Assembly: GCF_964340395.1 (NCBI RefSeq)
Contig: NC_135557.1
Location: 10,957,046 to 11,021,045 of the forward strand
Direction of reading: 5' to 3'
Length of the DNA: 64,000 bases
Origin: Glandiceps talaboti
Taxonomy: Eukaryota > Hemichordata > Enteropneusta > Spengelidae
The position numbers and the translations under genes were made by a program. Below the pieces are notes generated by a model. It did not search any database. It saw only the letters and a program-made list of their open reading frames with translations, and was not told where the DNA came from. Positions within the stretch are counted from its first letter, which is position 1. Each line of letters opens with the position of its first letter. Below are positions 22,365-34,359 of this stretch, piece by piece.

Positions 22365-23831
22365 CATCTCTATACCACCAGAGAAGGAATATCTGCGTAA
22401 ACTTATCGAGAAAACTGAACATTTCCTACGGCGTATGTGCTGGAAGGCATATTTATACCTCAATCCGGAACAAAAGTCAATGAGTAAGCAGACCCACGGT
22501 TTCAATTCTACGAAGAACCCCCCCACCAATCGATGAACTAAAGCATTTTGAAGAAGGAATGTTATATATTATCCAAACCACGAAGTTTAATCCGGTTAGT
22601 AATAAATTCCTCAACTTTCTAAAAGACGATATTAAAAGTATTAACGGCGATAACAAGCTCCTCGTTCCAGCTAACAAAACCACGGACTTTTACAAGATTG
22701 AGCCAGAAGCATACAACAAGTTATTGGAGAAAAACATCACAAAATGCTATAAGAAAGCAACCGCGTCTACAGTCCAAAATATACAGCGAGAGGAAAAGAA
22801 AATTGTAACACAATTAGATATCGTTGATGGAGTAAATACAATGGCCAGGAAAGAAGCATTTATAACCCTGAAAGACCACAAACCAAACTTTGCAAACAAA
22901 CCAACCTGTAGATTGATTAACCCCACTAAGTCAGAGATCAAGCACAATAAAACACAACTGTCTACCCAGAACGGCTGTAAAAACGAGAATACTAAATTAT
23001 GTAACTGTCTCGTGAAGGACACGTCACCTGGACAGGAAATGTTCACAAAACAGCGTGGTATACCAGGTAACAGTTCAGCGCAAAGACACCAATATCCACG
23101 AAACGTATGTCGGATTTACTGAAAACGAGTTCAAGACACGGTACAGGAACCACACAGCTTCATTCCGCAACAATTTGTCAAGAAACTCAACAGAACTAAG
23201 TAAGTATGTATGGTTTCTTAAGGATAAAGAAATTGATTACGACATCACGTGGAAAATTATCGCGCGCGGGCGACCGTACAACAGCTCCAGTCAGAGATGT
23301 AATCTCTGCATAACTGAAAAGTACATTATAATTGTCAACCTCGTCGCTGCACTCTAAACAAACGGAGTGAACTTCTGTCGTCGTGTAGGCATAGACATAA
23401 ATCATTATTGCAGAACAATTAACTATGCAAATACGCTATGTTACTAGGTAGATATTCCCTGTTAGGAACATTAGAATAATAGAATTTAACGGTAAGGAAA
23501 CGCAGATACTATAATCCATTCTACCCCTGATGAGTGAGGAATACACACCTCACAAAACAGTTCTGTAGGGTCAATAGCATGTGATTTTGTTCATATTTTC
23601 AAAACCTATATATATATTGCTTTGCTTTGTTTCTGCAAAGATAGTGTATCTGAGAGAGGGATGGTATCGGAGAATAAGGGAGAACTATAATTGTTAGACT
23701 CTAATTTGCATCCAAGACATCTACTATTATATATTCCTTCCAGGGGTCATACCCAACTAGCCTTGCTATTTTCTGACTCCTGTTATCCAAATTCATTCTT
23801 TTCCCTTTTGATATAATTGTGATGTTCATTA
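22365..23831 (+). mobile_element. Penelope-like retroelement, internally deleted copy
   Basis: The + strand starts with an N-terminal region (PPEKEYLRKLIEKTEHFLRR, then THGFNSTKNPP). It changes frame at the C-run near 22517 and continues as VSNKFLNFLKDDIKSINGDN, KLLVPANKTTDFYKIEP and the RT block AFITLKDHKPNFANKPTCRL. At about 22941 it jumps directly to the Cys-rich KTQLSTQNGCKNENTKLCNC region, so the RT palm and thumb are deleted. A second frame (from 23055) encodes the GIY-YIG nuclease: VYQVTVQRKD, TYVGFTENEFKTRYRNH, NSTELSKYVWFLKDKEIDYD and RCNLCITEKYI. It is a dead derivative, head to head with the 20361-22020 copy. Confidence 0.85.
22942..23831. repeat. Right arm of large inverted repeat (890 bp)
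   Basis: Near-identical reverse complement of 20361-21253. The two arms flank about 1.7 kb. Confidence 0.9.
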
Positions 23832-23988
23832 AAATATATGCGACGATAGTTAAGTAGTGGCCACGCAGTAAAATATTCAAATGGCTTAAGTTTATTCACG
23901 TGTATTCTGATTATTCAAATATTCATTGTTAGAGTGTACACATGTAATACTCTCTTCATTCTGTTTTTATTCAGCTAAATTCGATTAA

Positions 23989-24168
23989 CTGAAGAACCAT
24001 TGCAGTGACAGGATCGGTAAGGGTGATTTGGAGAAGATTAAAGAGCCTTACCAACTTGTTAATATTTTACAGGAGAGAAACATTATAACTGACAAAAAGT
24101 GGTCGTATCTGACAGGCAAACTTCGAGAAATAAATCTTAATAAATTGGCGGACGAGCTACAACCATGA
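23989..24168 (+). pseudogene. Death-effector-like domain fragment
   Basis: An open frame of 59 codons, bounded by TAA at 23986 and TGA at 24166, reads LKNHCSDRIGKGDLEKIKEP, then YQLVNILQERNIITDKKWSY and LTGKLREINLNKLADELQ. The spacing of LK--C-D-IG--LE-IK, L--L-ER-II and LL-EI-L--LADEL matches helices 2-6 of the death effector domain, an adaptor fold used in apoptosis and NF-kB signalling. It lacks helix 1 and a start codon; FD precedes the upstream TAA in the same frame, so the TAA may be a nonsense change. A pyrimidine-rich AG at 23972-23974 could be an acceptor but does not give an open frame. It lies 150 bp after the Penelope-like element, so it is probably a disrupted gene or stray exon. 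Confidence 0.5.
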
Positions 24169-24724
24169 CAACCGACTAATTGAAATAATTTCCGTAATTA
24201 GAAATTCATAAATTTCACTTTACGGACTGCTTTGTATGAACAGGAATATTCCGACAAAATTCAGTTTGTCAAATTCTTTTCATCTGTTTTTTAACGAACA
24301 CCGCAAAAGACACTCACGAGCCCTTCATCGGGTATTTGATAAAACAAAATATTGTTGCCAGAATTTCTGTATAGAGTTGCATTACTTTCAAATTATTTAT
24401 TTCGTTTACACTAAATGTAGCAAAAAATGCGATCTTGAAATTGAAGTGTGGCTTATGCAGTTTCTAGATGGTTTCTGCGTGGTAGTATTAAACAGAAAGG
24501 CTGCATGGTATTGTGGAATGCACTGTACTGTCTTCGCAGACTCGAAAATGAGATTTCGTCTACTAGATTCAAGGAAATAAAATGGCGATGTTGTTTGCAT
24601 TTTCAAATGCCGGGAATATTGGTTACAGCTTTCATGAATAGCTCAGCTGAACATTTCTTTTTAAAATAGGTATGACGTAAATCCTACTCGTCATGTGATA
24701 TTTTACCTTTGTTCTAGTAAAGAC

Positions 24725-26480
24725 ACTTAGTGGTTTGCTTCGTGTAGTTTCCATTTATCGTACTTCCCTCGTGTACAAACAATGGTTGGCAAAGGACCAA
24801 ATTAGATATTCTAAACAGTTTACCAAGTTAGCCCGTCAATAAAGTATGGTTTCAAAATAAATCAGACAAGTAATCGATAATCACTATGGTTATTAAACAA
24901 TAGATCAAATCACATTCCAAATCAAACTTAATATAAACAATGGTATGATTGATCCCTCACCTTGAAAGACACCGGATATCACATTTTCACCACTTTTGAT
25001 GGGACCATCCTCCAAATATATTTAATAACAATGTTGGAAATTGACCAAAGTACATTAGCAGCCCAGTATTACGTGCACATGAGCACGTATGTACCGTTTT
25101 CAAAAGTTAACAACGAGATGGTATGATGTACTGTATTGTTCGGACAAACAAATGGATGTCATTGTTCCAAAACTAATAGGTCAACTAATCGATATTGTCC
25201 GATCGCAGACAGGTACATGCGATATGAAAACACTTGGGAACACACTAAAATTATATCACCAGTTCCAGGTATCAGACAACCCAGTTGAACGGTGATACAG
25301 TCATCAGTAGGGCAGTGACATTGTGGAAAAAGAGGGTCACACCTGTCGTTGGTGGCACTGAATAATACAATTGTTACAACTAGAATGTTTTCTTGCTTGC
25401 CTGGCAGTGATGGAATGGTATATACGTAGGCTTGTAACCGTAGGGATATATACTCTAAACACACAGATACACCTATGGTAATTATACAGTGTTATAACAG
25501 AGGATCAAGTATTTATAATCAATGGCATGTATACGTTGAAGTTCTTGATACTGTTTCCAAGATCACAAATTTCGTTTAAATATGTAATTTGAAAATATCA
25601 CAAAGTTTTTAGCATGTTTTAAAGGAACAATCCATATTCATTTCTCAACATTGTTGTTTGTTATTCGTTAATTTTATTCCCAATTATATATGTCTGTTTG
25701 TGCGCCTGTTATTTGTCTCACTGTCATTATGCTGTCGCTGTCCACAATACAAGGCTAATAAACTATCTATGCAAATATCTAACCTTTAAAGCCTATGGTG
25801 TGTTTCGCTGAATGCAGTTTATATGACAAAAATTAGTTCTCCGTATTTCGTGTAATTTACTTGAAAATAAGGCTGACAAGCAACAGTTAATTACAACACC
25901 CCCCCTCCCTAGAAATGTACGTAAATTAAAGATTAAAATAGCGTCAACAGCATTGTAGTACAACATGACTGTGTAGTTTATGTGACTGAATCATAAATTG
26001 GATGTTGGCAAATATTCCACAGATACGCTATGGACATGGGCTAGTTGCTAGACACACATGTGTTCATTTGTGTGCGTGTGTATCTATTTTTAAGATCAGC
26101 TCCTAAGGACAAACATATTTTAGAAGTGGTGATAACATCACGTATTACTATTAGTTTTTCGAAATCAAGACAGCGGCTGCCATTTTGCAAATACGCTTTA
26201 GATTTCTAATTACTTACGCAACATAAAACATTTTTTTTTTCTGTTCAATTATATTTAAGTAGAACTCGTTCGAGCAAAAAATGCTCTTACTGATCACAGT
26301 TGAAGTAAAAAGCAAACGTGAAAATTTGCAATATCCATGATGGCATTCAAGTGATGGGCTACCCACACATGGTCTGATAACATGTTACCCCCTATTAACA
26401 TACCCTGGTCATTGCATATGCAGGCAAACATACAGATTTATTAGATTAATAAGATTTTCTAAGATGAAATGTTATTTTAC
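24725..26480 (+). repeat. Segmental duplication, unit 1
   Basis: This unit is the direct counterpart of 27295-29530. Matching landmarks are TTTGCTTCGTG-AGTTT (24734/27312), AATCAGACAAGTAATCGATA (24861/27442), GGAAATTGACCAAAGTACA (25035/28263), CCAAAACTAATAGGTCAACT (25169/28378), CTGTCGCTGTCCACAATACA (25732/28927) and GGCATGGGCTAGTTGCTAG-type sequence (26036/29239). Neither unit has an ORF I can recognise on either strand. Confidence 0.85.
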
Positions 26481-26610
26481 GCTATGGAGGTGAGAGCGAT
26501 GATGGCTAAAACATGTCATATTCCCAAATTCGAAGGTGTTTGCCACACCACTGTGTTGCTACAAGTGAAAATTGATATATCAATCTCTTGAGAAAATTAA
26601 ATAATATATT

Positions 26611-26615
26611 TGTGT

Positions 26616-26695
<80 letters not shown>

Positions 26696-26716
26696 GTATT
26701 GTTTATTTATTTATTT
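26611..26716 (+). repeat. (TTTA)n microsatellite
   Basis: About 20 continuous TTTA units from 26618, plus a short interrupted run. Confidence 0.95.
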
Positions 26717-27294
26717 CCTTACTTTTATTTATTCCAGAATTGTAAAGAATTGACAAAAACAATATGGTAAAGGAGAAAACGGAAAATAGTTGTCGAGCAA
26801 CTAGTCGAGTCCATACTCCATTCACTCTTACATTATATTGCGTTAAACTCATTCTGGGCAAACTGTTCATATGTAAATTAACTGAAATAACTCAAATAAA
26901 ACAAAAAAAATACACATCAACTAAACTCCTATGAAAACAAAACTATTAAAACACATGGAACAGAAAATAACGACGTATGACTTATTCGATAGACTGAAGG
27001 TGGTGTTTGTATATATTTTTATAATTGTGTCTACACTGTATGATCCTTATGCTGTAAGGTATGCTATTCAATACTTTTTGTAGCAGCATACTTAACTATG
27101 AACTGTCCTGCCTTGTGATGTGTCTGGCGATCGGTATGACCAAGTCTTTCCGATCGCTCTGTCTTGTCCTGTGGGAATGAGTGATTGGCGTGAAAAAATC
27201 TTGAAAAGTATCCGGTAGACGAGAATGCAGAGCATCATGTGCAAAAGTTGCTAGCAGTAGATTATGTTGTTTGAAAATGTTTAAAATGCCAAGT
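26717..27294. other. Spacer between the segmental duplication units
   Basis: No gene, RNA or repeat structure was recognised. Confidence 0.35.
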
Positions 27295-29530
27295 TTCCCA
27301 AAAAGTTGTTGGTTTGCTTCGTGGAGTTTTCATGTATGTAACCCCTATCTTTCAAACAATTGTTGGCAAAGGTCCAAAATGATTTTAGTGTAATCAAACG
27401 GTTCACTATTTTACCCTGTCGATAAAGTCTGTGTTTCAAATAAATCAGACAAGTAATCGATAATCACTATGGTTATCAAACAATAGATACAATCACATTC
27501 CAAATCAAACTTAGTAATAATGGTATGATTGAAAAAAAAAACCCACCTTTAAAAGACACCGGATTTCACATTTCACCACTTTTAATGTGACCATTCTCAA
27601 AATTTAAACCAAAAACAAAATGATTGCACAAAAATAGACTCATTGGAGTATAGCATTTTGGCGACGCGATACTCGTTGTCGAAGCCATTTCTCTATTTAT
27701 TTTATTCTTCATTTCTAAGTAATCTGACATAATTAAGTTTCTTGCCTGCAAGTCAATATGTATTATTTTACCTACACCCCACGCGAGCTCTGGCTCCCAC
27801 TGTTAGTCTGCTACCACAACCTCCCTGCCTGCTGTTGCTTTCTGTTTCGTATTCCTCATTCCCATCTCCGTACATGTATGTAAATCTCAGCTACTTATGT
27901 ATGTATGTATGTATGTATGTATGTATGTATGTATGTATGTATGTATGTATGTATGTATGTATGTGTGTGTGTGTCTGTCTGTGTGTCTGTCTGTGTGTCT
28001 GTCTGTGTGTGTGTCTGTCTGTCTGTCTGTCTGACTGTATGTATGTATGTATGTATGTATGTATGTATGTATGTATGTATGTATGTATGTATGTATGTAT
28101 GTATGTATGTTTGTCTGTCTGTCTGTCTGTCCATCCGTCAGTCTGGCTCGCTGCCTGTCTTTCTATCACATGACTATCGTATTTTCATTAAAATCCATGG
28201 ATTTTTGTTGACCTGATTACGTACACTTTGTAATTGTTATTCTTAGTCATCCAAAACAGTTTTGGAAATTGACCAAAGTACAAAACTAGCAGACCAGTAT
28301 TACGTGCACATGAACACGTAGGTACTGGTTGCAAAAGATAACAACGAAACGGTAAAGCAAATAGTTGGCATTGTTCCAAAACTAATAGGTCAACTAATCG
28401 ATATTGTCCGATCGCAGACAGGTACATGTGATATGAAAACACTTGAGAACATACTAAAATGATATCACCAGTTCCAGGTATCAGACAACCCAGTTGAACG
28501 GTGATACAGTCATTAGTAGGGCAGTGACATTGTGGAAGAAGAGGGACACACCTGTCGTTGGTGGCACTACATAATATAATTGTTACAACTAGAATGTTTT
28601 CTTGCTTGCCTGACAGTGATGGAATGGTATGTACGTAGGCTTGTAACGGTAGGGATATATACTCTAAACATAGTAGACACACACAGGCTAATTATACAGA
28701 GTTATAACAGCGGATTAAGTATTTCCAATCAATGACATGTATACATTGAAGTTCTTGGGACTGTTTCCAAGATCACACGTTTCGTTTAACTATGTAATTT
28801 GAAAATAACACAAAGTTTTGAACATGTTTTAAAGGAACAATCCATATTCATTTCTCAACATTGTTTGTTATTCATTCATAACGTTAAGTCTCTTTGTGCT
28901 TCCCTTATTATCTCACATGCTTTGTGCTGTCGCTGTCCACAATACAAGGCTAACAAACTATCTATTCAAATATCTAACATTTGGTCTAGTCAAAACGTAG
29001 GGTATGTTTCGATTGACGTGTTTACATACCATGCCCAAAAACTAGTTCTCCGTATTCCGTGTAATTTACTTATATAATTAAGGCGCACAAACCAACAGTA
29101 AATTACAATACCACCCCTCCCCCCCAGTGGTGTACGTAAATTAAAGATAAAAATGGCGTCAGCGGAGCACAACATGACTGTAGTCTATGTGACTGACTCG
29201 TCATTTAGCTGTTGACAAACATTCCACAGACATGCTATGGGCATGGGCTAGTTGCTAGGCACACATGTGTTCACTTGTCGAATGTTTATCCTTTTTTCAG
29301 TACAGCCTCTACGGCAAACCTATTTTAAAAGTGGTGCTCACATCACCATTACTATTAGTTTTCGGAATCAAGACAACGGCGGCCATTTTGCAAATAAAAG
29401 CAAACATGAACACATGCAATATTCATGATGATATTCAAGTGATGGGGCTACCTAGGCATGGATAATATGTTACCACCCGTTTACATTGCATGTGAAGGCA
29501 AATATATAACGGTTCTCCTCAGCTAAAATG
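27295..29530 (+). repeat. Segmental duplication, unit 2, with an insertion at about 27600-28250
   Basis: This unit is collinear with 24725-26480 but interrupted by about 650 bp that includes the long (TATG)n/(CTGT)n array. A third, weaker piece of the unit start is at 30029-30115 (GGTTGTTTACGTCGTGGCGT). Confidence 0.85.
27893..28135 (+). repeat. (TATG)n - (CTGTGTGT)n - (TATG)n - (CTGT)n compound microsatellite
   Basis: Two TATG blocks (27897-27964 and 28036-28110) flank a CTGT/GTGT block (27965-28032). A CTGT block ends it. Poly-(YVCM) and (THIH)-type ORFs across it are artefacts. Confidence 0.95.
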
Positions 29531-30559
29531 TTATTTTGGTTTGGGTTTAAAGATGATTTAAAATGTTCACATTCACTATTGGTATTTTGCTAGACAACAT
29601 GTTTGTGAAATGTATGCTGGTTTTAAAACTTTAAAAAAGTGTCTGCAAACACCTTAAAATGACCCTTTTTCAGTCAGTTCCCTTCGGATTTACTTCGAGA
29701 GTTTTCGAGTATTTCTGGTCCACCTAGACCACGGGATTTTATGACGTCATAATGAATACTCGTTAGCACTAAGGCTATGACGAGCATAGTCAACAGGTGA
29801 ATAAAACTCAACAGCATTGTGAAAAAAATACATTGCTGGTGGTTGTAATAGACATCAGTAAACAAAAACTACAGTCCACATGTCTTATTAACCAACATTT
29901 ACCGATATTTACTCACACTATCTGATTAATTGTCAGTGTCTGTGGGTATAAATACAACAATACTGTGTCCCCATATTATGGCAAAAAAAATCAAAACGAA
30001 TGATAGTTGACCTTTGTTCTTGGAAGAATAGGTTGTTTACGTCGTGGCGTTTATACGTATGTAATCACACTTTCCTCTTTTTCAAACTAAGGTTGGAAAA
30101 AGACCGTATTAGTTTGGCCTGGTCAAATAGCTACAGTTCATCACATTACATCAACAATATAAGATAGTGTTATTTTTTAACGATCGTAACAGGCTAGGTA
30201 TGGCATAGTGGGGTCAAATGTCGAGGTATAAAGATCGATATGTATGTCACTGTTCTCACAGTTGCCGCCATTACTACTGGACATATCTACGGACTTCATA
30301 CTTTGTTGTCATCAGTGTTAGTTGTACCAATGTCGTCAGCTTTTATGTGAAAACAAGTCACCACACTGCCTTAACAACTATTAATTGAAGGTCGTCACAT
30401 GTCCTGGGTCTTTGGAGAAACACTCCAAAACATTAAGACTTGACTGAAACTGATAACCTTATACAACTGCAACAGTAAGTACTACGCGTATATATATGGC
30501 TGTCTGATAATAAACTTACCGGTACCTTAATTATAAGCAAAACTAAAAGTGTTACTAGG
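29531..30559. other. Intergenic stretch, nothing coding recognised
   Basis: Apart from the short similarity of 30029-30115 to the start of the segmental duplication unit, no feature was found. Confidence 0.35.
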
Positions 30560-30875
30560 CATATGCAAATGCTTGACTTGTCCAGGCTTTCAAATACCTT
30601 GGAGTCTGGATTGACTCCTACTTCAATTGGGATATGCACATAATTAAGACATGTAGTAAAATATCGACCTTATCTTACATTTGATACTACAAAGTTACTT
30701 TATAATGCGATGGTCCTGCCTCTGTTCGAGTACACTGCAGTTGTATGGTCAAACAGTGGTACGACTTTGCTGAGCAGACTTCAGAGGCTCCAAAATACAG
30801 CAGTCAGGATAGTCCTTCAGTGTGGGCCTAGGACCCAATCGTTTACTATGTTAGAGATTTTAAATCGGTTGTCAT
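30560..30875 (+). mobile_element. Non-LTR retrotransposon RT C-terminal fragment
   Basis: The translation contains FKYLGVWIDSYFNWDMHI, a TAC-TAC-type frame break, then TLYNAMVLPLFEYTAVVWSN, LLSRLQRLQNTAVRIVLQC and MLEILNRL. This is the region after the RT palm in CR1/Jockey-like LINEs. It is degraded and contains stops. Confidence 0.8.
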
Positions 30876-31024
30876 GTAATATCATGTAATCCGTTTTTCT
30901 GATCTTGTTAAACTTTTCTTCTACATTATTTGTACTTTCTTTTGTGTAGTATGTAATGTTTTGGTGAGTGGTAACAGGGTCCGGGTGGAAATCAGCTTGG
31001 TTCCTGGCTACTGTTCTTAAATAC

Positions 31025-31028
31025 ATTT

Positions 31029-31098
<70 letters not shown>

Positions 31099-31129
31099 GC
31101 TACTACTACTACTACTACCACCACCACCC

Positions 31130-31193
<64 letters not shown>

Positions 31194-31229
31194 CACATAT
31201 ACTACTACTACATATACTACTACTACATA

Positions 31230-31325
<96 letters not shown>

Positions 31326-31359
31326 CAACACCACCACCACCACCACCACCACCACCACC

Positions 31360-31402
<43 letters not shown>

Positions 31403-31475
31403 TTACATATACTACTACATATACTACTACTACATATACTACTACTACTACATATACTACTACTACATCTTATTA
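31025..31475 (+). repeat. (CTA)n/(CCA)n/(CATATA) trinucleotide array
   Basis: CTA blocks alternate with CCA blocks and with TACATATACTAC interruptions for about 450 bp. The Ser/Gly-, Val- and Leu/Pro-homopolymer ORFs over it on both strands are artefacts. Confidence 0.95.
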
Positions 31476-31560
31476 CATAGGCTGGTACTGATCGTAGTGC
31501 ATACATTATAAGGACTGGACTTTAACAGCTGATCATTATACCAACAAAACAAATGGGGCA

Positions 31561-31925
31561 ACTACAACTTCAGACATCAGACCATGGACGAACTGATCTT
31601 GTTATAAACAGGGAAAGTAAATAACTGAATAGGATTAATAACACTTGGCATAGCATGTTCGAAGTACAGACTACATGCGATCATGTAATCCTTACATTTC
31701 ATCATTTGATAAGACAAGTTTAATGGCCAATTTACATAGTAGTTCCTGCTCACAAATTCCCCTAGTATTAAAGAGGCCATAAACCAGTTTTTATCAAACA
31801 ATGGTGTGTAACACAAGTCTTAGCAGTTCCAACATGTTATGCCAAGTGTAACTAATCCAATTCAGTTATTTACTTTCCCTGTTTGTAACAGGTTCCGTTC
31901 GTCCATGGTCTGATGTCGGCAGTTG
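31561..31925. mobile_element. Hairpin (MITE-like) element with arms of about 115 bp
   Basis: The left arm 31561-31675 (ATCAGACCATGGACGAACTG, CAGGGAAAGTAAATAACTGA) is matched by the reverse complement at 31805-31922 (TCAGTTATTTACTTTCCCTG, CGTTCGTCCATGGTCTGAT). The loop is about 130 bp. It has no coding capacity. Confidence 0.8.
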
Positions 31926-32337
31926 TATCATGTTTGATAATTATTTACATTACTGGCAGACACGATCGCCGCCACGCCCACCGTAGTTACCATTGCTACG
32001 TATACTACGACAACCTCACACGTTTTGCATGGTTTTCCGGCGTCAGATGTGGCGATCACTGAAATATAATATTCATAATTCCACTATATGTCCTAAATGA
32101 ACCATCAGATCTAAAGTACGTTATGATTCAACGTTGCATCGCCATGACAGAAAATTCACGAATAACGAGTTTAATATTGACAAAAAAATTGTATCTTCAA
32201 TGGTATCACATAACAATCACACGTCGCTTATTTATATCAGTACAACGAAGCAATCTATATCATTTTACGATATGAGAGGTCACTTGTTTGACCGATAGAA
32301 TACGATGTATCAAACAATAAAGCGTCCTGACTATAGC
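31926..32337. other. Intergenic stretch, nothing recognised
   Basis: It separates the small hairpin element from the 3.6 kb inverted-repeat element. No coding or RNA signal was found. Confidence 0.35.
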
Positions 32338-32389
32338 GTAGAATGCCTGCCAATATTCGAAAATACAATACTGCAGTGACTGCAATGAC

Positions 32390-32625
32390 TATATGCAATA
32401 CTGCAATGACTATATGCGATATGACTACATGAGATGACTACATGCGATATGACTACATGAGATGACTACATGCGATATGACTACATGAGGTGACTACATG
32501 CGATATGACTACATGCGATGTGACTACATGAGATGAGTACATGAGATGACTACATGCGATATGACTACATGAGATGACTACATGCGACATGACTACATGA
32601 GATGACTATATGCAATACTGCGATG
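32390..32625 (+). repeat. Left subterminal array of GACTACATGCGATAT / GACTACATGAGAT units
   Basis: Units of 13-15 bp with GACTACATG fixed and the tail alternating between CGATAT and AGAT. Confidence 0.9.
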
Positions 32626-32630
32626 CGAGA

Positions 32631-33884
32631 TGATGACATGATATGCGGCGATTTTGTAATGCCGTTATGCCATTCGTATTTTATTCAATACGCATAATAC
32701 GAGTATTAATATGAAACAGGCTAGGGAGTACTCCTCAGCATGTTGCACGTGGTAAGAGGTGGACCATTTGATATCCTGGGGGGGGGGGGGGCTTGGAAGA
32801 TTTCGGGGTAAAAAAGATGCCAAATGGATTTGCTTGAAAAAAAATCCGGATATGAGAGGGTGATGGAAAAAAAAGATGGACCACTGCTGCTAGAAAAAAA
32901 ATGTCTTGGCAGGGAAATGATGCACAGGTTCAAGTATACTGTTCAACTTGCTCGTACCTCTCCAACCAGGACACTTGTCAAATCATGACAAACAGTTTCA
33001 AACACATGTCAGGGACCAGTCAGTTCCGTTAGCCTGTGGTACATATATATATTTGTTCTTGTCTCTGCTTCTTTCATAAATGGTTTAAATATTACGTCAT
33101 GTAAGGGTTCAAACATAACTATACATAAAATTATACATATAATACATGTATTACTTAGCTACAACACTAGTTACAGAACATGCCATGTAAGTGTTTGGCT
33201 GTTTCACAATCAGTGCTTCACTTATCTTACACTTTGGGGCAAAAGTGAACTTGAAGGTGATGACATGATATGCGGCGATTTTGTAATGCCGTTATGCCAT
33301 TCGTATTTTATTCAATACGCATAATACGAGTATTAATATGAAACAGGCTAGGGAGTACTCCTCAGCATGTTGCACGTGGTAAGAGGTGGACCATTTGATA
33401 TCCTGGGGGGGGGGGGGCTTGGAAGATTTCGGGGTAAAAAAGATGCCAAATGGATTTGCTTGAAAAAAAATCCGGATATGAGAGGGTGATGGAAAAAAAA
33501 GATGGACCACTGCTGCTAGAAAAAAAATGTCTTGGCAGGGAAATGATGCACAGGTTCAAGTATACTGTTCAACTTGCTCGTACCTCTCCAACCAGGACAC
33601 TTGTCAAATCATGACAAACAGTTTCAAACACATGTCAGGGACCAGTCAGTTCCGTTAGCCTGTGGTACATATATATATTTGTTCTTGTCTCTGCTTCTTT
33701 CATAAATGGTTTAAATATTACGTCATGTAAGGGTTCAAACATAACTATACATAAAATTATACATATAATACATGTATTACTTAGCTACAACACTAGTTAC
33801 AGAACATGCCATGTAAGTGTTTGGCTGTTTCACAATCAGTGCTTCACTTATCTTACACTTTGGGGCAAAAGTGAACTTGAAGGT
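32631..33884 (+). repeat. Near-perfect tandem duplication, 627 + 626 bp
   Basis: TGATGACATGATATGCGGCG begins at 32631 and at 33258. As far as I can read, the two units differ only in the length of the G-run after ATATCCT (14 versus 13 G). This implies a very recent event or an assembly artefact. Confidence 0.9.
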
Positions 33885-34359
33885 TTTGTAATGGTAACCT
33901 TCATACTATTGGATAGTTTATAAAAGAACTTAATCTAAATTGTTCTAGTCTCTTCAGTATGAATTTGTCAAAAGGGATGATATACTTTCTATTTCAGACA
34001 CTACATGTATCGACACCACAACTCAAATTCAAGTTTCTATTGTACACTAGGTATGACCTCCTAAAGTGCTCTAACACATCAGTAACTTTACTATACATGC
34101 ACTATCAATGCCCCTATACCAATGTTACAGGCCCACTTTTATAACATGGAAAACTTATGTAAAAAGTTATATTTACTTTAGCTTTTCGATGCTTGGCATT
34201 ATATATCTCAGAGGCTATGAATAACTTTAAAATTGCCTAAATAGAAACAAAAACTGCAGATCTGGCAGGGGGGGGGGCTTTGACCCCATCACCCCAGAGG
34301 CCACTCATTCGTTAAACCAACAATAACATTCACCAAAATTGGTTTTAAAAAAATTGAAA
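33885..34359. other. Unique interior of the 3.6 kb element
   Basis: It contains no recognisable coding domain. A small G-run (34265-34277) precedes the C-run repeats. Confidence 0.35.

Noticed and set aside
24236-24580. 114-codon + strand ORF after the death-effector-like fragment
   Set aside because: The composition (Phe/Cys/Lys-rich with no motif) is that of random AT-rich DNA and it has no splice link to the fragment.
27742-28216. Cys/Val/Tyr/Met-repeat and His/Thr-repeat ORFs on both strands
   Set aside because: They are translations of the (TATG)n/(CTGT)n microsatellites and have no start, splice or coding context.
25159-28682. Minus-strand ORFs of 101 and 164 codons shared by both duplication units (25159-25464 and 28188-28682)
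   Set aside because: The two copies differ at many amino-acid-changing sites, the reverse frames are broken, and no family or splice context is recognisable; conservation follows from the DNA duplication.
30817-31506. Long Ser/Gly, poly-Val and Leu/Pro ORFs
   Set aside because: They arise from the (CTA)n/(CCA)n array; homopolymers in every frame and on both strands show an artefact.
32721-33559. Pro-rich minus-strand ORFs in the tandem duplication
   Set aside because: They are created by poly-C and poly-T runs, and the G-run length difference shifts the frame between the two copies.
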